A DNA stretch of 64,000 nt, from positions 62,001 to 126,000 of the forward strand of contig JAFVCE010000013.1 in assembly GCA_017479385.1 (NCBI GenBank), read 5' to 3'. The notes under the pieces are model-generated. The model worked only from the letters and a program-made list of their open reading frames with translations. It had not been told where the DNA came from and did no database searches. Position numbers and translations under genes: made by a program. Numbering within the stretch: position 1 is the first letter of the stretch; every line of letters starts with the position of its first letter. This document shows, in pieces, positions 24,654 through 33,828 of the stretch. The DNA comes from Bacteroidales bacterium. Lineage in GTDB: Bacteria; Bacteroidota; Bacteroidia; Bacteroidales; P3.

Positions 24654-27152
24654 ATGGCAAACACAACCAACAACTCAACCCAGCAGCAGGCCGACCTCTC
24701 GTTTCTTAATGGCGACAAGACGCCCACCATACACGTCAAAGACATCCTGTTCAGCATTCTGCGCAACCTGCACTGGCTCGTGATATGCGGCGCCATCGGC
24801 GCCTTCGTTGCAACCTACCAGGTGAGGCGCGAAAACAAAATCTATGCCAGTTCGGCACGAGTGATGATTAAGAGCAACACCACCTCCGACAACACCGTGC
24901 GCGACGCCACCATACGCAGCATGTTCAGCGGTCGCCCCATCTATAACACCACCATCAACAACGAGATGATGATTATGACCTCGAAAACCACCATGATGAA
25001 GGTGGTCGAAGAGCTCAAACTCAACGTCTTCTACACCGTCAACACCCGCATCGTCAAACGCTCGAAAGACCTCTATGGCGAGTCGCCCATCGATGTCGAC
25101 TTTATTGACGACGACGGCAACAGCTTTGCATCCTACATCATCACCCCGCTCAACGACCGCCGCGTAATGCTGCAATATGGCGACTACGAGCCCCTGCGTG
25201 TGCGCTTGGGCGACACCGTGACCACCCCCTTGGGACGCATTGCCATCAATCCAACATGGTTCTACACCAGCAGCTACTACGACGTGCCAATCAACGTCAA
25301 CCTACAGAGCGTGGGCGCCGCTGCCGACCGCTTTCGCTTTGCCCTGCAAGTGAGCCGCGACAACGAGTCGAACTCTATTGTCAACCTCTACCTCCGCGAC
25401 CTCTCGCCAGTGCGCGCCGCCGACGTAATCAACAAGGTTATCGAGGTCTACAACAACGATGCCATCAACGACAAACGCCGCATTATTGCCTACACCTACG
25501 ACTACATCAACGAGCGTCTTGCCATTCTGCACTCCGACCTCGGCAACCAAGAAAACGCCCTCGCCACTTTCAAACGCGACAACCAGCTACTCGACATTAG
25601 CAACATTGGCCAAACCTATGTGGCCAGCAGTATCGAGACCTCCGAGGAAATAAAACGCCTGCGCGAACAGCTCTCAATGTCGCGCTACCTGCTACACGTG
25701 TGCGAATCCTACGACGGCTCGCCGCATATCATCTCCGCCTCGGTCGGCATTGAAGACGACAACATCAATGCCATCATCGCTCGCTACAACGAGACGGTGC
25801 TGCAACTCGACAACTACGACAGCCCCAACAACCCCGTGGTCAAGCGTCTCGAAGCCGACCTGTCGGGTATGCGCAACAATATGTCGCGCCTGCTCGAGGT
25901 CTATATCGGCGCCCTCCAAGAACGCTTGGCCAACGCCCAGATTGCCAACACCGCTGCTTCGAACAAAATTCGCCAAGTGCCTGGCAAACAGCTTTATGTG
26001 GAAAACATCGAGCGCTTACAGAAGATAAAGGAGGAACTCTACCTACACCTGCTCTCTAAGCGCGAAGAACTCATGATTAGCCAGCCCAGCATCGAGGGCA
26101 GCGCAAAAATAATCGACGAAGCCCTCGTTAACCGCACGCCCGTCTCGCCCAACGAGAAACGCAGCACCACCACCGGTTTGCTCATCGGCTTGGCTGTGCC
26201 AGTGGCCATCTTCCTCCTACGCCGACTGCTCGACACCAAGGTCAAGTACTATTTCGACGTGCAACGTGGCACTTCGGCCCCATTCCTTTGCGAAATCCAA
26301 GCTCGCGAAAAGAACGACAAACGCAGCATTGTCGTCATCGACAAAAAAATCGACGGCATTAGCGAATCGTTCCGCCTGCTGCGCTCCAAGTTCGACTTTG
26401 TGCGCAACGCCGACGAGAAGCACCAATCTACCGTCGTTATGGTTACCTCGCTCCTGCCCTCGTCGGGCAAGACCTTTATCTCGGCCAACCTCGCCGCCAG
26501 TTTCGGCATTGCTGGCAAGAAGGTGGTGCTCATAGACCTCGACCTGCGCAAGGGGTCGCTCACGCGCGAGTTCTTCACCCGTCGCCGTGTGGGCCTCTCG
26601 GCCTACTTGGCCGGTAAGGTAGACGATATAGACCGCATTGTGCACCACGATGTGGTGGCCAAGGGGGTCGATACCATCTTTACCGGCGTCATCCCACCCA
26701 ACCCGACCGAGATGCTCTCGAACGGCCGTATGGACGAACTTGTCCGCCAGTTGCGCAGCAGCTACGACTACATCATACTCGACTGCGCGCCCGTGGGTTT
26801 GGTGGTCGATGTCGACATAATAAAGCATTTTGTCGACAACACCCTCTTCATCATCCGCTCGGGTATGTTCGACAAGCGCCTGCTCTCCGAGGTCGACAAG
26901 ATGTATACCGACAACCAGTTCCCCTCGATGGCAATTGTCCTCAACGACGTGCACTACAAAAAGCTTACCCACTACGAACGCAAGTATGGCTACGGCTATT
27001 GCTATGGTTATGGCTACGGCTATGGTTATGGCTACGGCTATGGTTATGGCTACGGCTATGGTTATGGTTACGGCACCGACGACGAAAGCGAAAAGGGCGA
27101 ACCCTCGGCCGAAGACTTGCCAGAACCCGACACCGCCAACCAGCAAAGCTGA
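24654..27152 (+). CDS. Wzc-like polysaccharide co-polymerase and tyrosine autokinase
   Basis: Inner-membrane protein of 832 aa. A Wzz domain with a first transmembrane helix near residues 40-60 (LHWLVICGAIGAFVATYQVR) is followed by a long coiled-coil periplasmic part and a second helix near 505-520. The cytoplasmic kinase has Walker A LLPSSGKTFIS (about residue 600), Walker A' VVLIDLDLRKG and Walker B YDYIILDCAPVG. The tail holds about 14 Tyr-Gly dipeptides (about 777-806), the autophosphorylated Tyr cluster of BY-kinases, encoded by 18-bp tandem repeats. It controls chain length and export with the Wza-like protein. The next 225 bases contain no convincing gene. Confidence 0.93.
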   Translation: MANTTNNSTQQQADLSFLNGDKTPTIHVKDILFSILRNLHWLVICGAIGAFVATYQVRRENKIYASSARVMIKSNTTSDNTVRDATIRSMFSGRPIYNTTINNEMMIMTSKTTMMKVVEELKLNVFYTVNTRIVKRSKDLYGESPIDVDFIDDDGNSFASYIITPLNDRRVMLQYGDYEPLRVRLGDTVTTPLGRIAINPTWFYTSSYYDVPINVNLQSVGAAADRFRFALQVSRDNESNSIVNLYLRDLSPVRAADVINKVIEVYNNDAINDKRRIIAYTYDYINERLAILHSDLGNQENALATFKRDNQLLDISNIGQTYVASSIETSEEIKRLREQLSMSRYLLHVCESYDGSPHIISASVGIEDDNINAIIARYNETVLQLDNYDSPNNPVVKRLEADLSGMRNNMSRLLEVYIGALQERLANAQIANTAASNKIRQVPGKQLYVENIERLQKIKEELYLHLLSKREELMISQPSIEGSAKIIDEALVNRTPVSPNEKRSTTTGLLIGLAVPVAIFLLRRLLDTKVKYYFDVQRGTSAPFLCEIQAREKNDKRSIVVIDKKIDGISESFRLLRSKFDFVRNADEKHQSTVVMVTSLLPSSGKTFISANLAASFGIAGKKVVLIDLDLRKGSLTREFFTRRRVGLSAYLAGKVDDIDRIVHHDVVAKGVDTIFTGVIPPNPTEMLSNGRMDELVRQLRSSYDYIILDCAPVGLVVDVDIIKHFVDNTLFIIRSGMFDKRLLSEVDKMYTDNQFPSMAIVLNDVHYKKLTHYERKYGYGYCYGYGYGYGYGYGYGYGYGYGYGYGTDDESEKGEPSAEDLPEPDTANQQS
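27006..27075 (+). repeat. 18-bp tandem repeats encoding the Tyr-Gly tail of the Wzc-like kinase
   Basis: Three near-perfect copies of GGTTATGGCTACGGCTAT plus a partial fourth, each coding for three Gly-Tyr dipeptides. Copy number could change by slippage in steps of six residues without breaking the frame. Confidence 0.85.
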
Positions 27153-27377
27153 TACCAGCCAGAAAAATATTTGCCCGTAAACAACAGAAAACGAACGCAA
27201 CAATGACCGCCATCTGCCACACTCAAACGTCCAGCAAAGCCGCTCCACGCAGTTCGGCAGCCCCCACCATAGCGGTCAAGAACAAGGAGCGGGGCACAAT
27301 GTTATAGAACAAAAAATCAGTTAACGATTGCAATAAACCTGCTCTATCAAGTACTAAAATAAACATTACGCACCACT

Positions 27378-28865
27378 ATGAAGAAATTTTTCCTAACACT
27401 GATAGCTATATTGACCCTGTTGCTCGCCTCCCAGGCCCAGCAGCGCCCTGCCGACACTGTGCGCCACCGCGGCCCCTTTCGCGGTTTTGCCCTCGGCGTT
27501 GACCGCGACACACTGAGCTGGCTTGTGGCTTCGCCGTTCGACAACTGGTACATCAAGACCGAGGGCGGCGTCAACACCTTTATAGGCAATGAAATAGACA
27601 ACGAGGCTCGCTTCAACAAGCTCAACTACCACCTCGCGGTCGAAATCGGCAAATGGATGATTCCAGACCTCGCCGTCTCGCTCCGCGCCTCGCTCTACAG
27701 CGTCGACGGCCAGTCTATCTATGGCCGCCACCCATTCATCAACAAAACCACCGACCGCCATACCACTCACATCAACACCGACGAGAACGGCACCGTCGAG
27801 TTCTACTACCCCTTCCACGCCAGTGCCCTCTCGCTCATGGGCAATGTTACACTCGACTGGACCAACTTCTTATACGGCGTCGAGGTAGGCTACCGCACCC
27901 GCTGGCACGTCTTCTCTATGGTCGGTTTCGGCCCCTCCATGCTCTTCGGCTCGCTGCGCAACCCCATGGTCAGCGCCCGCGATGGCGTCGAGCTTGGCTC
28001 GTTCTATCGCAACTTCGAGCTTGCTTTCGACTTCTACACCGGTGTCGAATACATTGCCAGCGAGCACGTTACCTACAGCGCCACGGCCGGCATCTTCGGC
28101 TCCGAATCAACCTGGGACTGGTCGCCCTACAACTCGTCGCGCCGCACCAACATCTTCGACCTCATACCCTCGCTCTCGGTTGGTGCCAAATTCAACCTCA
28201 TCAAAGGCGTTCGCAAATACGATGTCAACAGCGGCGTAACCAGCGATGTCGACGTCTTCCACCGCTTCCAATACCTCGATATGCGCAAAATAAACAACCG
28301 TATCGACCGCCTCGAGGTGATGCGCGACTCGCTCAAAGAGGCCGCCGACCAGGGCCTTGTCGACCAAAGCCTGCTCGACTCGCTCGAATTCCAAATTGGG
28401 CGCCTCAACGACTCGCTCGACAGCCTCCGCCAACAAAATCCACCCGCCAACGTGCTCGACGAACTGCTCGAGGCCAACGAGTTCCTCAACCTCCCGGCCG
28501 TCGTGGTCTACTTCGACCTCGACAAATGGGCGGTCGACCTCAACGCCCGCAGACGCTTGGCCAACTTCGCCCGCGAGGTTCTCGCCAGCCAATACGACAC
28601 CTGCGAGTTCTACGTCATAGGCGCGGCCGACTCTCTCACCGGCTCCATCTCGCACAACTGGACTCTCTCCGACAACCGCGCCAGCGTTGTGCGCGACATC
28701 CTCATCAGCAAGCACGGCATGAACCCCGACCTGCTCGTGCTCTACCCCGTGGGCGGTATCACCGTCTACGAACCAAAAGAAAACAACCGTATGACCCTCG
28801 TCATACTCAAGACGCCCGAAACCGAGGCCATCATCCGCAAATGGCCACGCACCGAGCGCCGCTAA
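27378..28865 (+). CDS. OmpA-family outer-membrane protein
   Basis: Protein of 495 aa with a signal peptide (MKKFFLTLIAILTLLLASQAQ). Residues of about 30-290 look like an outer-membrane barrel with many aromatic-ended strands (VEIGKWMIPDLAVSLRASLY, LYGVEVGYRTRWHVFSMVGF); residues 300-355 form a short coiled coil. The C-terminal OmpA-like peptidoglycan-binding domain reads VVVYFDLDKWAVDLNARRRL and later LSDNRASVVRDILIS. It anchors the envelope and may act as a porin. It is the last gene of the polysaccharide block, 225 bases after the kinase gene, with a strong hairpin downstream. Confidence 0.88.
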   Translation: MKKFFLTLIAILTLLLASQAQQRPADTVRHRGPFRGFALGVDRDTLSWLVASPFDNWYIKTEGGVNTFIGNEIDNEARFNKLNYHLAVEIGKWMIPDLAVSLRASLYSVDGQSIYGRHPFINKTTDRHTTHINTDENGTVEFYYPFHASALSLMGNVTLDWTNFLYGVEVGYRTRWHVFSMVGFGPSMLFGSLRNPMVSARDGVELGSFYRNFELAFDFYTGVEYIASEHVTYSATAGIFGSESTWDWSPYNSSRRTNIFDLIPSLSVGAKFNLIKGVRKYDVNSGVTSDVDVFHRFQYLDMRKINNRIDRLEVMRDSLKEAADQGLVDQSLLDSLEFQIGRLNDSLDSLRQQNPPANVLDELLEANEFLNLPAVVVYFDLDKWAVDLNARRRLANFAREVLASQYDTCEFYVIGAADSLTGSISHNWTLSDNRASVVRDILISKHGMNPDLLVLYPVGGITVYEPKENNRMTLVILKTPETEAIIRKWPRTERR

Positions 28866-28911
28866 CCCCTCGGCCAGCCCGTCGCCCACGGGTCAGGTAG
28901 CGCCGAGCGCC

Positions 28912-28948
28912 CAATAGGGGCCGCAGCCGCAGGCTGCGGCCCCTATTG
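28912..28948. terminator. Long GC-rich hairpin after the OmpA-family gene, possible terminator
   Basis: Perfect 17-bp stem (CAATAGGGGCCGCAGCC and its complement) with a three-base loop GCA, 46 bases after the stop. A weak TTGTTT follows rather than a long T-run. It lies between convergent genes and belongs to the same style of GC hairpin as those at 14016 and 51035. Confidence 0.55.
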
Positions 28949-29070
28949 TTTCCACTCAAAAACAACCACCTCCCTTTCGATAAAAATTTTGCGACAAACG
29001 GCACATTTTGCCCCAAAATGGCCTCCTGCCACCACTTCGTAACTACTTAATTTTTAGCGCCTAAACCCCA

Positions 29071-29125
29071 CTTGGGTCTGGTTAAGGAGGGGTTAGGGTC
29101 GTATTGAGGTCGAACAAGCCTTGAT
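29071..29125 (+). repeat. Five-unit copy of the 11-bp repeat family
   Basis: Units CTTGGGTCTGG, TTAAGGAGGGG, TTAGGGTCGTA, TTGAGGTCGAA and CAAGCCTTGAT run without gaps. Together with the 20 bases before them they match, with few differences, the reverse complement of 43824-43885. The copy lies in the 319-base gap between the convergent OmpA-family and comF genes; nothing else is seen there besides the hairpin. Confidence 0.8.
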
Positions 29126-29184
29126 ATTCAACCACATAGCACTCGATAAAAACGGCTCGAAAACAGCCCTCGCAACCCACCTTT

Positions 29185-29868
29185 TCACGCCACACACAGC
29201 GTGGCAACACTAACCTTCACCCCCTCTACAGCGAGCAATACCCCTGCGCAAGCCGCCAACGTCGCGCCCGTTGTCATAACATCGTCGACCAGCAGCACGT
29301 GCCTCCCCGCAACCGCCTCGGGCCGCACCACGCTGAAAGCCCCTGCCACATTCTCGCGACGCTCGGTAGGCGACTTGTGGGTCTGGCTGCCAGTGTTGCG
29401 CGCCCGCCTCACAGCGCCACCCACCACCGGGCAGCTAAACACCTGCGCAATCCCCTCGCACAGCAACCGGCTCTGATTGTAGCCCCTCTTCAACCGCCGC
29501 CAAGCATGAAGCGGCACCGGCACCAACACCTCCACATCGCCAAACCTGCCCGACCCCTGCAGGGCTATGCCCAGTTGCCTCCCCATCATCAGCGCGAGCT
29601 CACTATTGCCATGATACTTTATTGAATGGACCACTCTCTGGCTAATCTCGCCCCTACCAAAATGCATGAGCGACGTTGCTGCTTCGATGTCGGCCATAGC
29701 TTTGAGCTGTCGCTCGGCTTGGTTGCCGGCCTGTGGCGCGAAGCCCGTCAGCGGCAAATCCATCAGGCATTGGGCACACAATTGTCGCTCGCCCCCAACC
29801 AAAATCTCACCACAACCAACACACTGTGTCGGGAACAGGAAGTGTAGCAAGTCCGACGTCAATCCCAT
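29185..29868 (-). CDS. ComF-family phosphoribosyltransferase-like protein
   Basis: Protein of 227 aa. The N-terminal Cys cluster (CVGCGEI, LCAQCLMDL) forms the zinc finger of the double-zinc-ribbon ComF family, and the C-terminal half is a PRTase fold with VLVPVPLHAWRRLKRGYNQS and the PRPP loop VLLVDDVMTTGATL. ComF/GntX proteins are linked to DNA uptake and recombination; in Bacteroidota the role is unproven. Its start lies 10 bases inside the end of queA, so the two are co-translated. Confidence 0.9.
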   Translation of the reverse strand: MGLTSDLLHFLFPTQCVGCGEILVGGERQLCAQCLMDLPLTGFAPQAGNQAERQLKAMADIEAATSLMHFGRGEISQRVVHSIKYHGNSELALMMGRQLGIALQGSGRFGDVEVLVPVPLHAWRRLKRGYNQSRLLCEGIAQVFSCPVVGGAVRRARNTGSQTHKSPTERRENVAGAFSVVRPEAVAGRHVLLVDDVMTTGATLAACAGVLLAVEGVKVSVATLCVA

Positions 29869-31076
29869 GGCAGCAACAAGCAGCTGTCGCCATAGCTCAA
29901 AAAGCGGAAGTGGTGCTCTATGGCGTATTTGTACGCCTCGCGCCAGCGGTCGCCAACCAGTGCCGATACGAGCAAGAGCAGTGTGCTCTTGGGTTGGTGG
30001 AAGTTGGTAATCAGTCCGCCAATGGTGCGGTAGCGGTAGCCCGGGGCTATGATGAGGCGCGTCTCGCCGTCGAGTGTCGTCTTCCCCTGTCGCTCAAGCC
30101 AGGCCACAACGTTGGCAAAAGCTTCGCTGCTGCCAATCGTGCTATCGTTGCGATATGGTTCCCACTGGTCGATGCTCATGGCCGGCAGGTCGGGGTTTGT
30201 GGCCAAAGCCGCTCCAAACCAGTAGACCGACTCGAGGGTGCGCACCGTGGTGGTGCCCACGGCTATGGGCTTATGACCTTCGTGTGCTATGAGGCGGCGC
30301 AGGTTGTCGGCACTTATCTGTACCTGCTCAGTGTGCATGGCGTGGTCGCCAATGGTGGCTGTGGCGACCGGTTTGAAGGTCCCTGCACCCACGTGCAAGG
30401 TTATATATTCGGTTTCTATGCCCTTGTCAGCGAGGTCGTTCAGCACCTTCGGCGTGAAGTGCAGGCCCGCCGTCGGGGCAGCCACAGAGCCTTCGTGGCG
30501 CGCATAAACCGTTTGGTAGCGTTGCGAGTCGGCCTCTTCGGCCTCGCGTCCGAGGTAGGGTGGGAGAGGGATTACGCCTGCTGCGTCGATAACCTCGGCA
30601 AAACTCGCGCCGCCAGTCCATTCAAAGTCCACCAACCACGAGTCGCCCTCTGGCTGGCGCCGGGTTGCGGTTAGGGTTTGCACCTCCTCGTTGGTCCGAA
30701 ACTCGAGGCTGAGCGAGCCTTCGCGCCACCGCTTGTTGTTGCCAATGAGGCAGAGCCACGTGCACCTCTCGCGCATTTCGAACGCCTGCGCTACGGGTGT
30801 GAGGTAGGGCTCGAGGCAGAATACCTCGATTGTGGCGCCCGAAAATTTGCGGAAAAAGAGGCGGGCGTGGATGACCTTGGTGTTGTTGAACACGAGCAGC
30901 GAACCGCTTGGCAGCAGGCCGGGCAGTTGGTCGAAACGGTGCTCGTCGATGCCTGTAGCGGTGAGCCGAAGCAGGCGCGAGTGGTCGCGTTCGGCCATTG
31001 GGTAGCGCGCAATCAGTTCGTCGGGCAGCGGGTAGTCGTAGTCGGCTATAGCTATGTTCTTCAATTCGTCAAGCAT
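29859..31076 (-). CDS. queA: S-adenosylmethionine:tRNA ribosyltransferase-isomerase
   Basis: QueA transfers and isomerises the ribosyl moiety of AdoMet onto preQ1-modified tRNA to give epoxyqueuosine. The protein of 405 aa begins with a DYDYPLPDELIARYPMAERDHSRLL stretch typical of QueA and contains LLVFNNTKVIHARLFF, GAGTFKPV near the middle and LITNFHQPKSTLLLLVSAL near the end. It is longer than the roughly 350 aa of E. coli QueA, as in many Bacteroidota. It overlaps pssA by eight bases and comF by ten, giving a pssA-queA-comF operon. Confidence 0.93.
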   Translation of the reverse strand: MLDELKNIAIADYDYPLPDELIARYPMAERDHSRLLRLTATGIDEHRFDQLPGLLPSGSLLVFNNTKVIHARLFFRKFSGATIEVFCLEPYLTPVAQAFEMRERCTWLCLIGNNKRWREGSLSLEFRTNEEVQTLTATRRQPEGDSWLVDFEWTGGASFAEVIDAAGVIPLPPYLGREAEEADSQRYQTVYARHEGSVAAPTAGLHFTPKVLNDLADKGIETEYITLHVGAGTFKPVATATIGDHAMHTEQVQISADNLRRLIAHEGHKPIAVGTTTVRTLESVYWFGAALATNPDLPAMSIDQWEPYRNDSTIGSSEAFANVVAWLERQGKTTLDGETRLIIAPGYRYRTIGGLITNFHQPKSTLLLLVSALVGDRWREAYKYAIEHHFRFLSYGDSCLLLPWD

Positions 31077-31755
31077 GTTGTTTGCGCTGTGTTAAGGCCG
31101 AAAGGATTATGTACCAGATAATTATGAGCGATATAGCAATCCAGTTGCGAGTGGCGGCAATGATTACTGCGCACCCAATGAGGAACAGGTAGGGAATGCG
31201 GTTGGTGCGCCACGAGAGGTCGCTAAAGTCGAACTTGAGCGAGAACATTGGCAGTTCGCTTACCATGAGCACGCAGGTGACGAGCGAGACGACGGCCAGG
31301 GCCACTGCCTGCCAGTCGGCGAGACCCACGTAGAGGCCGCTCAATGCGAGGCCTACCCAGATAAGGGCGTTGCTCGGCACCGGAAGGCCGAGGAATGAGT
31401 GCCCTTGTCGAGTGTCGAGGTTGAATTTGGCCAATCGGTAGGCTCCGAATGCGGGTATGAGCAGGGCCACGTAGGCTATCCACTGCAACGAGCTGTAGCG
31501 CAGAATGTTGAAGAGGATGAAGCCTGGCGCCACGCCCGAGGTAACCACGTCGGCCAGCGAGTCGAGCTCTTTGCCCATAGGCGAGGCAACTTTGAGCAGT
31601 CGGGCACTCAACCCGTCGAAGAAGTCGAACAGTATGCCGAGCAGTATTAGGAGCGAGGCGTTGGCAATCATGCCTTTGACAGCGAGTCCTGTTGCCAGCA
31701 CACCGCACATCAGGTTGCAGAGTGTTATGAGATTGGGTATTTGGCGTTTGAGCAT
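31069..31755 (-). CDS. pssA: CDP-diacylglycerol--serine O-phosphatidyltransferase
   Basis: Integral membrane enzyme of 228 aa making phosphatidylserine, the precursor of phosphatidylethanolamine. The CDP-alcohol phosphatidyltransferase motif D-G-x2-A-R-x8-G-x3-D-x3-D is intact in DGLSARLLKVASPMGKELDS, followed by LAD. Six or so hydrophobic helices fill the rest, and KRQIPNLITLCNLMCGVLA at the N-terminus is typical of Bacteroidota PssA. It is first of the pssA-queA-comF unit; I see no consensus promoter immediately upstream. Confidence 0.92.
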   Translation of the reverse strand: MLKRQIPNLITLCNLMCGVLATGLAVKGMIANASLLILLGILFDFFDGLSARLLKVASPMGKELDSLADVVTSGVAPGFILFNILRYSSLQWIAYVALLIPAFGAYRLAKFNLDTRQGHSFLGLPVPSNALIWVGLALSGLYVGLADWQAVALAVVSLVTCVLMVSELPMFSLKFDFSDLSWRTNRIPYLFLIGCAVIIAATRNWIAISLIIIWYIILSALTQRKQHA

Positions 31756-31798
31756 GGCTTGTGGCGTTAGTTTTGCTTGGTTAGTGGGTGTATACTTT

Positions 31799-31826
31799 CG
31801 CGGAGCGCGATGTTTGGCGCTCCGCG
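31799..31826. terminator. GC-rich hairpin between the lipoprotein gene and pssA, possible terminator
   Basis: CGCGGAGCGC, an eight-base loop, then the exact complement GCGCTCCGCG. It lies 40 bases past the stop of the - strand lipoprotein gene. No T-run follows, so termination activity is uncertain. Confidence 0.45.
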
Positions 31827-31865
31827 GTTAGTGGTTTTGGGGTGTTGAGCAATTGGTAGGACGGG

Positions 31866-33692
31866 TCAGTACAGTTTTACGATGAGTTTGAATTCTTCGT
31901 CGTCCCAATATTCTTTAAACTCGACGTCGGCGGCGGCACGTTTTTTGTAGTCGTACTTGTCGTCGATAGAGGCTTTGAGGTTTTTGAGTGCGTTGTCCTT
32001 ATCGCCAAGACGGGCGTAGCAAACGGCGCGCAGGTAGTTGACGTCGGCGTTTTGGTCGAGGCAGCAGTCGAGGGTGCGAATGGCGGTGCCGGTTTCGTCG
32101 TTCATCAGTTGGGCGAAGGCGAGGTTGAAGCTGCAGGTGTTGCTGCGCAGGGCCTGCTGGGCCTCTTCGTAGTTGCCGCGCTTGAGGTTGAGGATAGGAA
32201 TGTTGGCTGCGGCGTCGCTACTGCCTTGGCGCTGAGCCTCTTCGAAGTAGTATTTGGCCAGCGCGTAGTCTTTCTGAGCCAGGCAGAGCAGGCCGGTGTT
32301 GTTGAGCACGTCGGGGTTGTGGGGGTTGATGTCGCGAGCCACGTTGAGGTAGCGTTCGGCTTCGGCATAGTCTTCGAGGTAGAAGGCTATGGCTCCAGCG
32401 TTGTTCCAAGCGGCCCATTCGGCGCTGTGGTTTTCGGTGGCCCACTTGTAGTATTTCATTTTGGTGTCGTAGTTGTAGTTGATGTAGGCGGCGTACATGA
32501 GTTCGTCGAACGAGAGTTTGGCGGGGTTGAGGGAGGCTTGTTTGGCCAGTTCTTGGTCGGTTTTGCGAGCTTCGGAGTAGTAGAGGGCTATCTGTGCACG
32601 GCGCAGGTTGGGGAATATTTCGCTACCCAATTCGCTGTACGACTCGGCCATGTTCTTTATCATTTGTTCGCGTTTGACGAGGTTTTGCTGGGTTTCGACG
32701 ATGTTGATTACGGCGTGTTTGTCTTGCATATTGCTTTGCTCGACCATGACCACGAAGTGTACCCAGTCTTCGCCGGCGGCTCGGGTGGTGATGACTATTT
32801 TTTTGAGCTCTTGGAATTTGTAGTATTCTAAGTCTTGGGGTTTCACTTTGGCGCGTTTGGCCATGATGGTGAGCACTTCGTCGAGCACTTTGTGGAGTTG
32901 TGCGGTGGCTACGTCGGCGCGATTTTTAGACACTCCCACGTTGTGGGTTTCTTCGCCTTCGGGCGAGGCCCAACCGGTGATGCTAATCTGTTTGGGGAGG
33001 CCTTGTTCGAGCATGACTCGTTTTAGGTTTTGGAGTTGGGCTTGGGCGTCGAAGCGACGGTTCATTTCGAAGTTCCAGTCGAGGTTGGAGGTGCCGTTGA
33101 GGAAGTAGATGTCGGCCGTTTCGACTATGCCTTGGGTTTTGTTGTAGTTGATGGGGGAGATGGAGATGTTGCCTTTGATGTCGACCCACGAGGCGGTGTT
33201 GTTGACGCCGTCGGATATGAGTACGGGTGGGAATTCGACGCCTTTGTTGTCGCGCAAAACGTCGTCGGCAAAGCGAGCATCTTCGTTGGTTTTGCTGGCT
33301 TTGTAGCCGACGGGGGTGAGGGTGACGCGACCGGTTTCCATACCGGGTTTGAAGTCGAAGACGTCGCTGTAGGTGAAGCGGCCTCCGTTGGCGTAGTTCA
33401 TTATGGTGCCGTCGCCGCTCACTTTTTCGCCTTTGAGGGTGATGGGTTCGAGGGGGATGTTGCCACCTTCCCAGGTGAAGACGGGTTGGAGGAAGACGGC
33501 TACGCCTTTGTCGAAATATTTTTCGGGTATGGCGCCGGTGAAGTTGACCACCACTTTGTCGTCCATGGTTTCGACGGGGTTGGGGTTGGCTTGGTAGCGC
33601 ACTTTGCCTGCGTTGTTTTTCATTTTCGACAATCCGTTGCATCCCACGAGCATGAGGGAGGCTAATACGACGGTGAAAATCGTTTTTTTCAT
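31866..33692 (-). CDS. Envelope lipoprotein with OmpA-like and TPR regions
   Basis: Protein of 608 aa with a lipoprotein signal (KKTIFTVVLASLMLVGC). The N-terminal 200 residues are beta-rich; residues of about 200-330 resemble an OmpA-like fold (VETADIYFLNGTSNLDWNFE, ISITGWASPEGEETHNVGVSKNRADV), although an unusually long helical insert follows. Residues of about 360-590 are tetratricopeptide repeats (WAAWNNAGAIAFYLEDYAEAERYLNVA, NTGLLCLAQKDYALAKYYFEEA). It probably sits in the outer membrane facing peptidoglycan and acts as a scaffold or assembly factor. It has its own promoter at 33821 and a hairpin behind it. Confidence 0.75.
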   Translation of the reverse strand: MKKTIFTVVLASLMLVGCNGLSKMKNNAGKVRYQANPNPVETMDDKVVVNFTGAIPEKYFDKGVAVFLQPVFTWEGGNIPLEPITLKGEKVSGDGTIMNYANGGRFTYSDVFDFKPGMETGRVTLTPVGYKASKTNEDARFADDVLRDNKGVEFPPVLISDGVNNTASWVDIKGNISISPINYNKTQGIVETADIYFLNGTSNLDWNFEMNRRFDAQAQLQNLKRVMLEQGLPKQISITGWASPEGEETHNVGVSKNRADVATAQLHKVLDEVLTIMAKRAKVKPQDLEYYKFQELKKIVITTRAAGEDWVHFVVMVEQSNMQDKHAVINIVETQQNLVKREQMIKNMAESYSELGSEIFPNLRRAQIALYYSEARKTDQELAKQASLNPAKLSFDELMYAAYINYNYDTKMKYYKWATENHSAEWAAWNNAGAIAFYLEDYAEAERYLNVARDINPHNPDVLNNTGLLCLAQKDYALAKYYFEEAQRQGSSDAAANIPILNLKRGNYEEAQQALRSNTCSFNLAFAQLMNDETGTAIRTLDCCLDQNADVNYLRAVCYARLGDKDNALKNLKASIDDKYDYKKRAAADVEFKEYWDDEEFKLIVKLY

Positions 33693-33820
33693 ATCCTTTT
33701 TTTCAATTTTTTGACCCTTTGAACGGCTTGGTACTTTTGGTTAAGTTGCACATTGTTAGTCGTTTAAGTGCTGCGCCCGATGGCTTTTGGTGGCTTTGGG
33801 GCGTGGCATTAAACGGCTTG

Positions 33821-33828
33821 CAAATATA
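33821..33828 (-). promoter_or_regulatory. Promoter -7 element (TATATTTG) of the TPR/OmpA-like lipoprotein gene
   Basis: Read on the - strand: TATATTTG followed by CA, with a TTG about 20 bases upstream, close to the -33/-7 spacing of Bacteroidota. It is 129 bases before the ATG, leaving a long leader. The rest of the 33693-34093 gap holds only G- and T-rich sequence and the 11-bp repeat copy. Confidence 0.7.

Noticed and set aside
26217-27248. Open frame of 343 codons antisense to the Wzc-like kinase
   Set aside because: The opposite strand has Walker motifs and a natural Tyr-rich tail; the antisense frame has low-complexity Ile-Ala-Val runs mirrored from the Tyr-Gly repeat.
27203-27307. ORF of 34 codons after the Wzc-like gene
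   Set aside because: Composition is low in hydrophobic residues and no promoter or conserved feature supports it.
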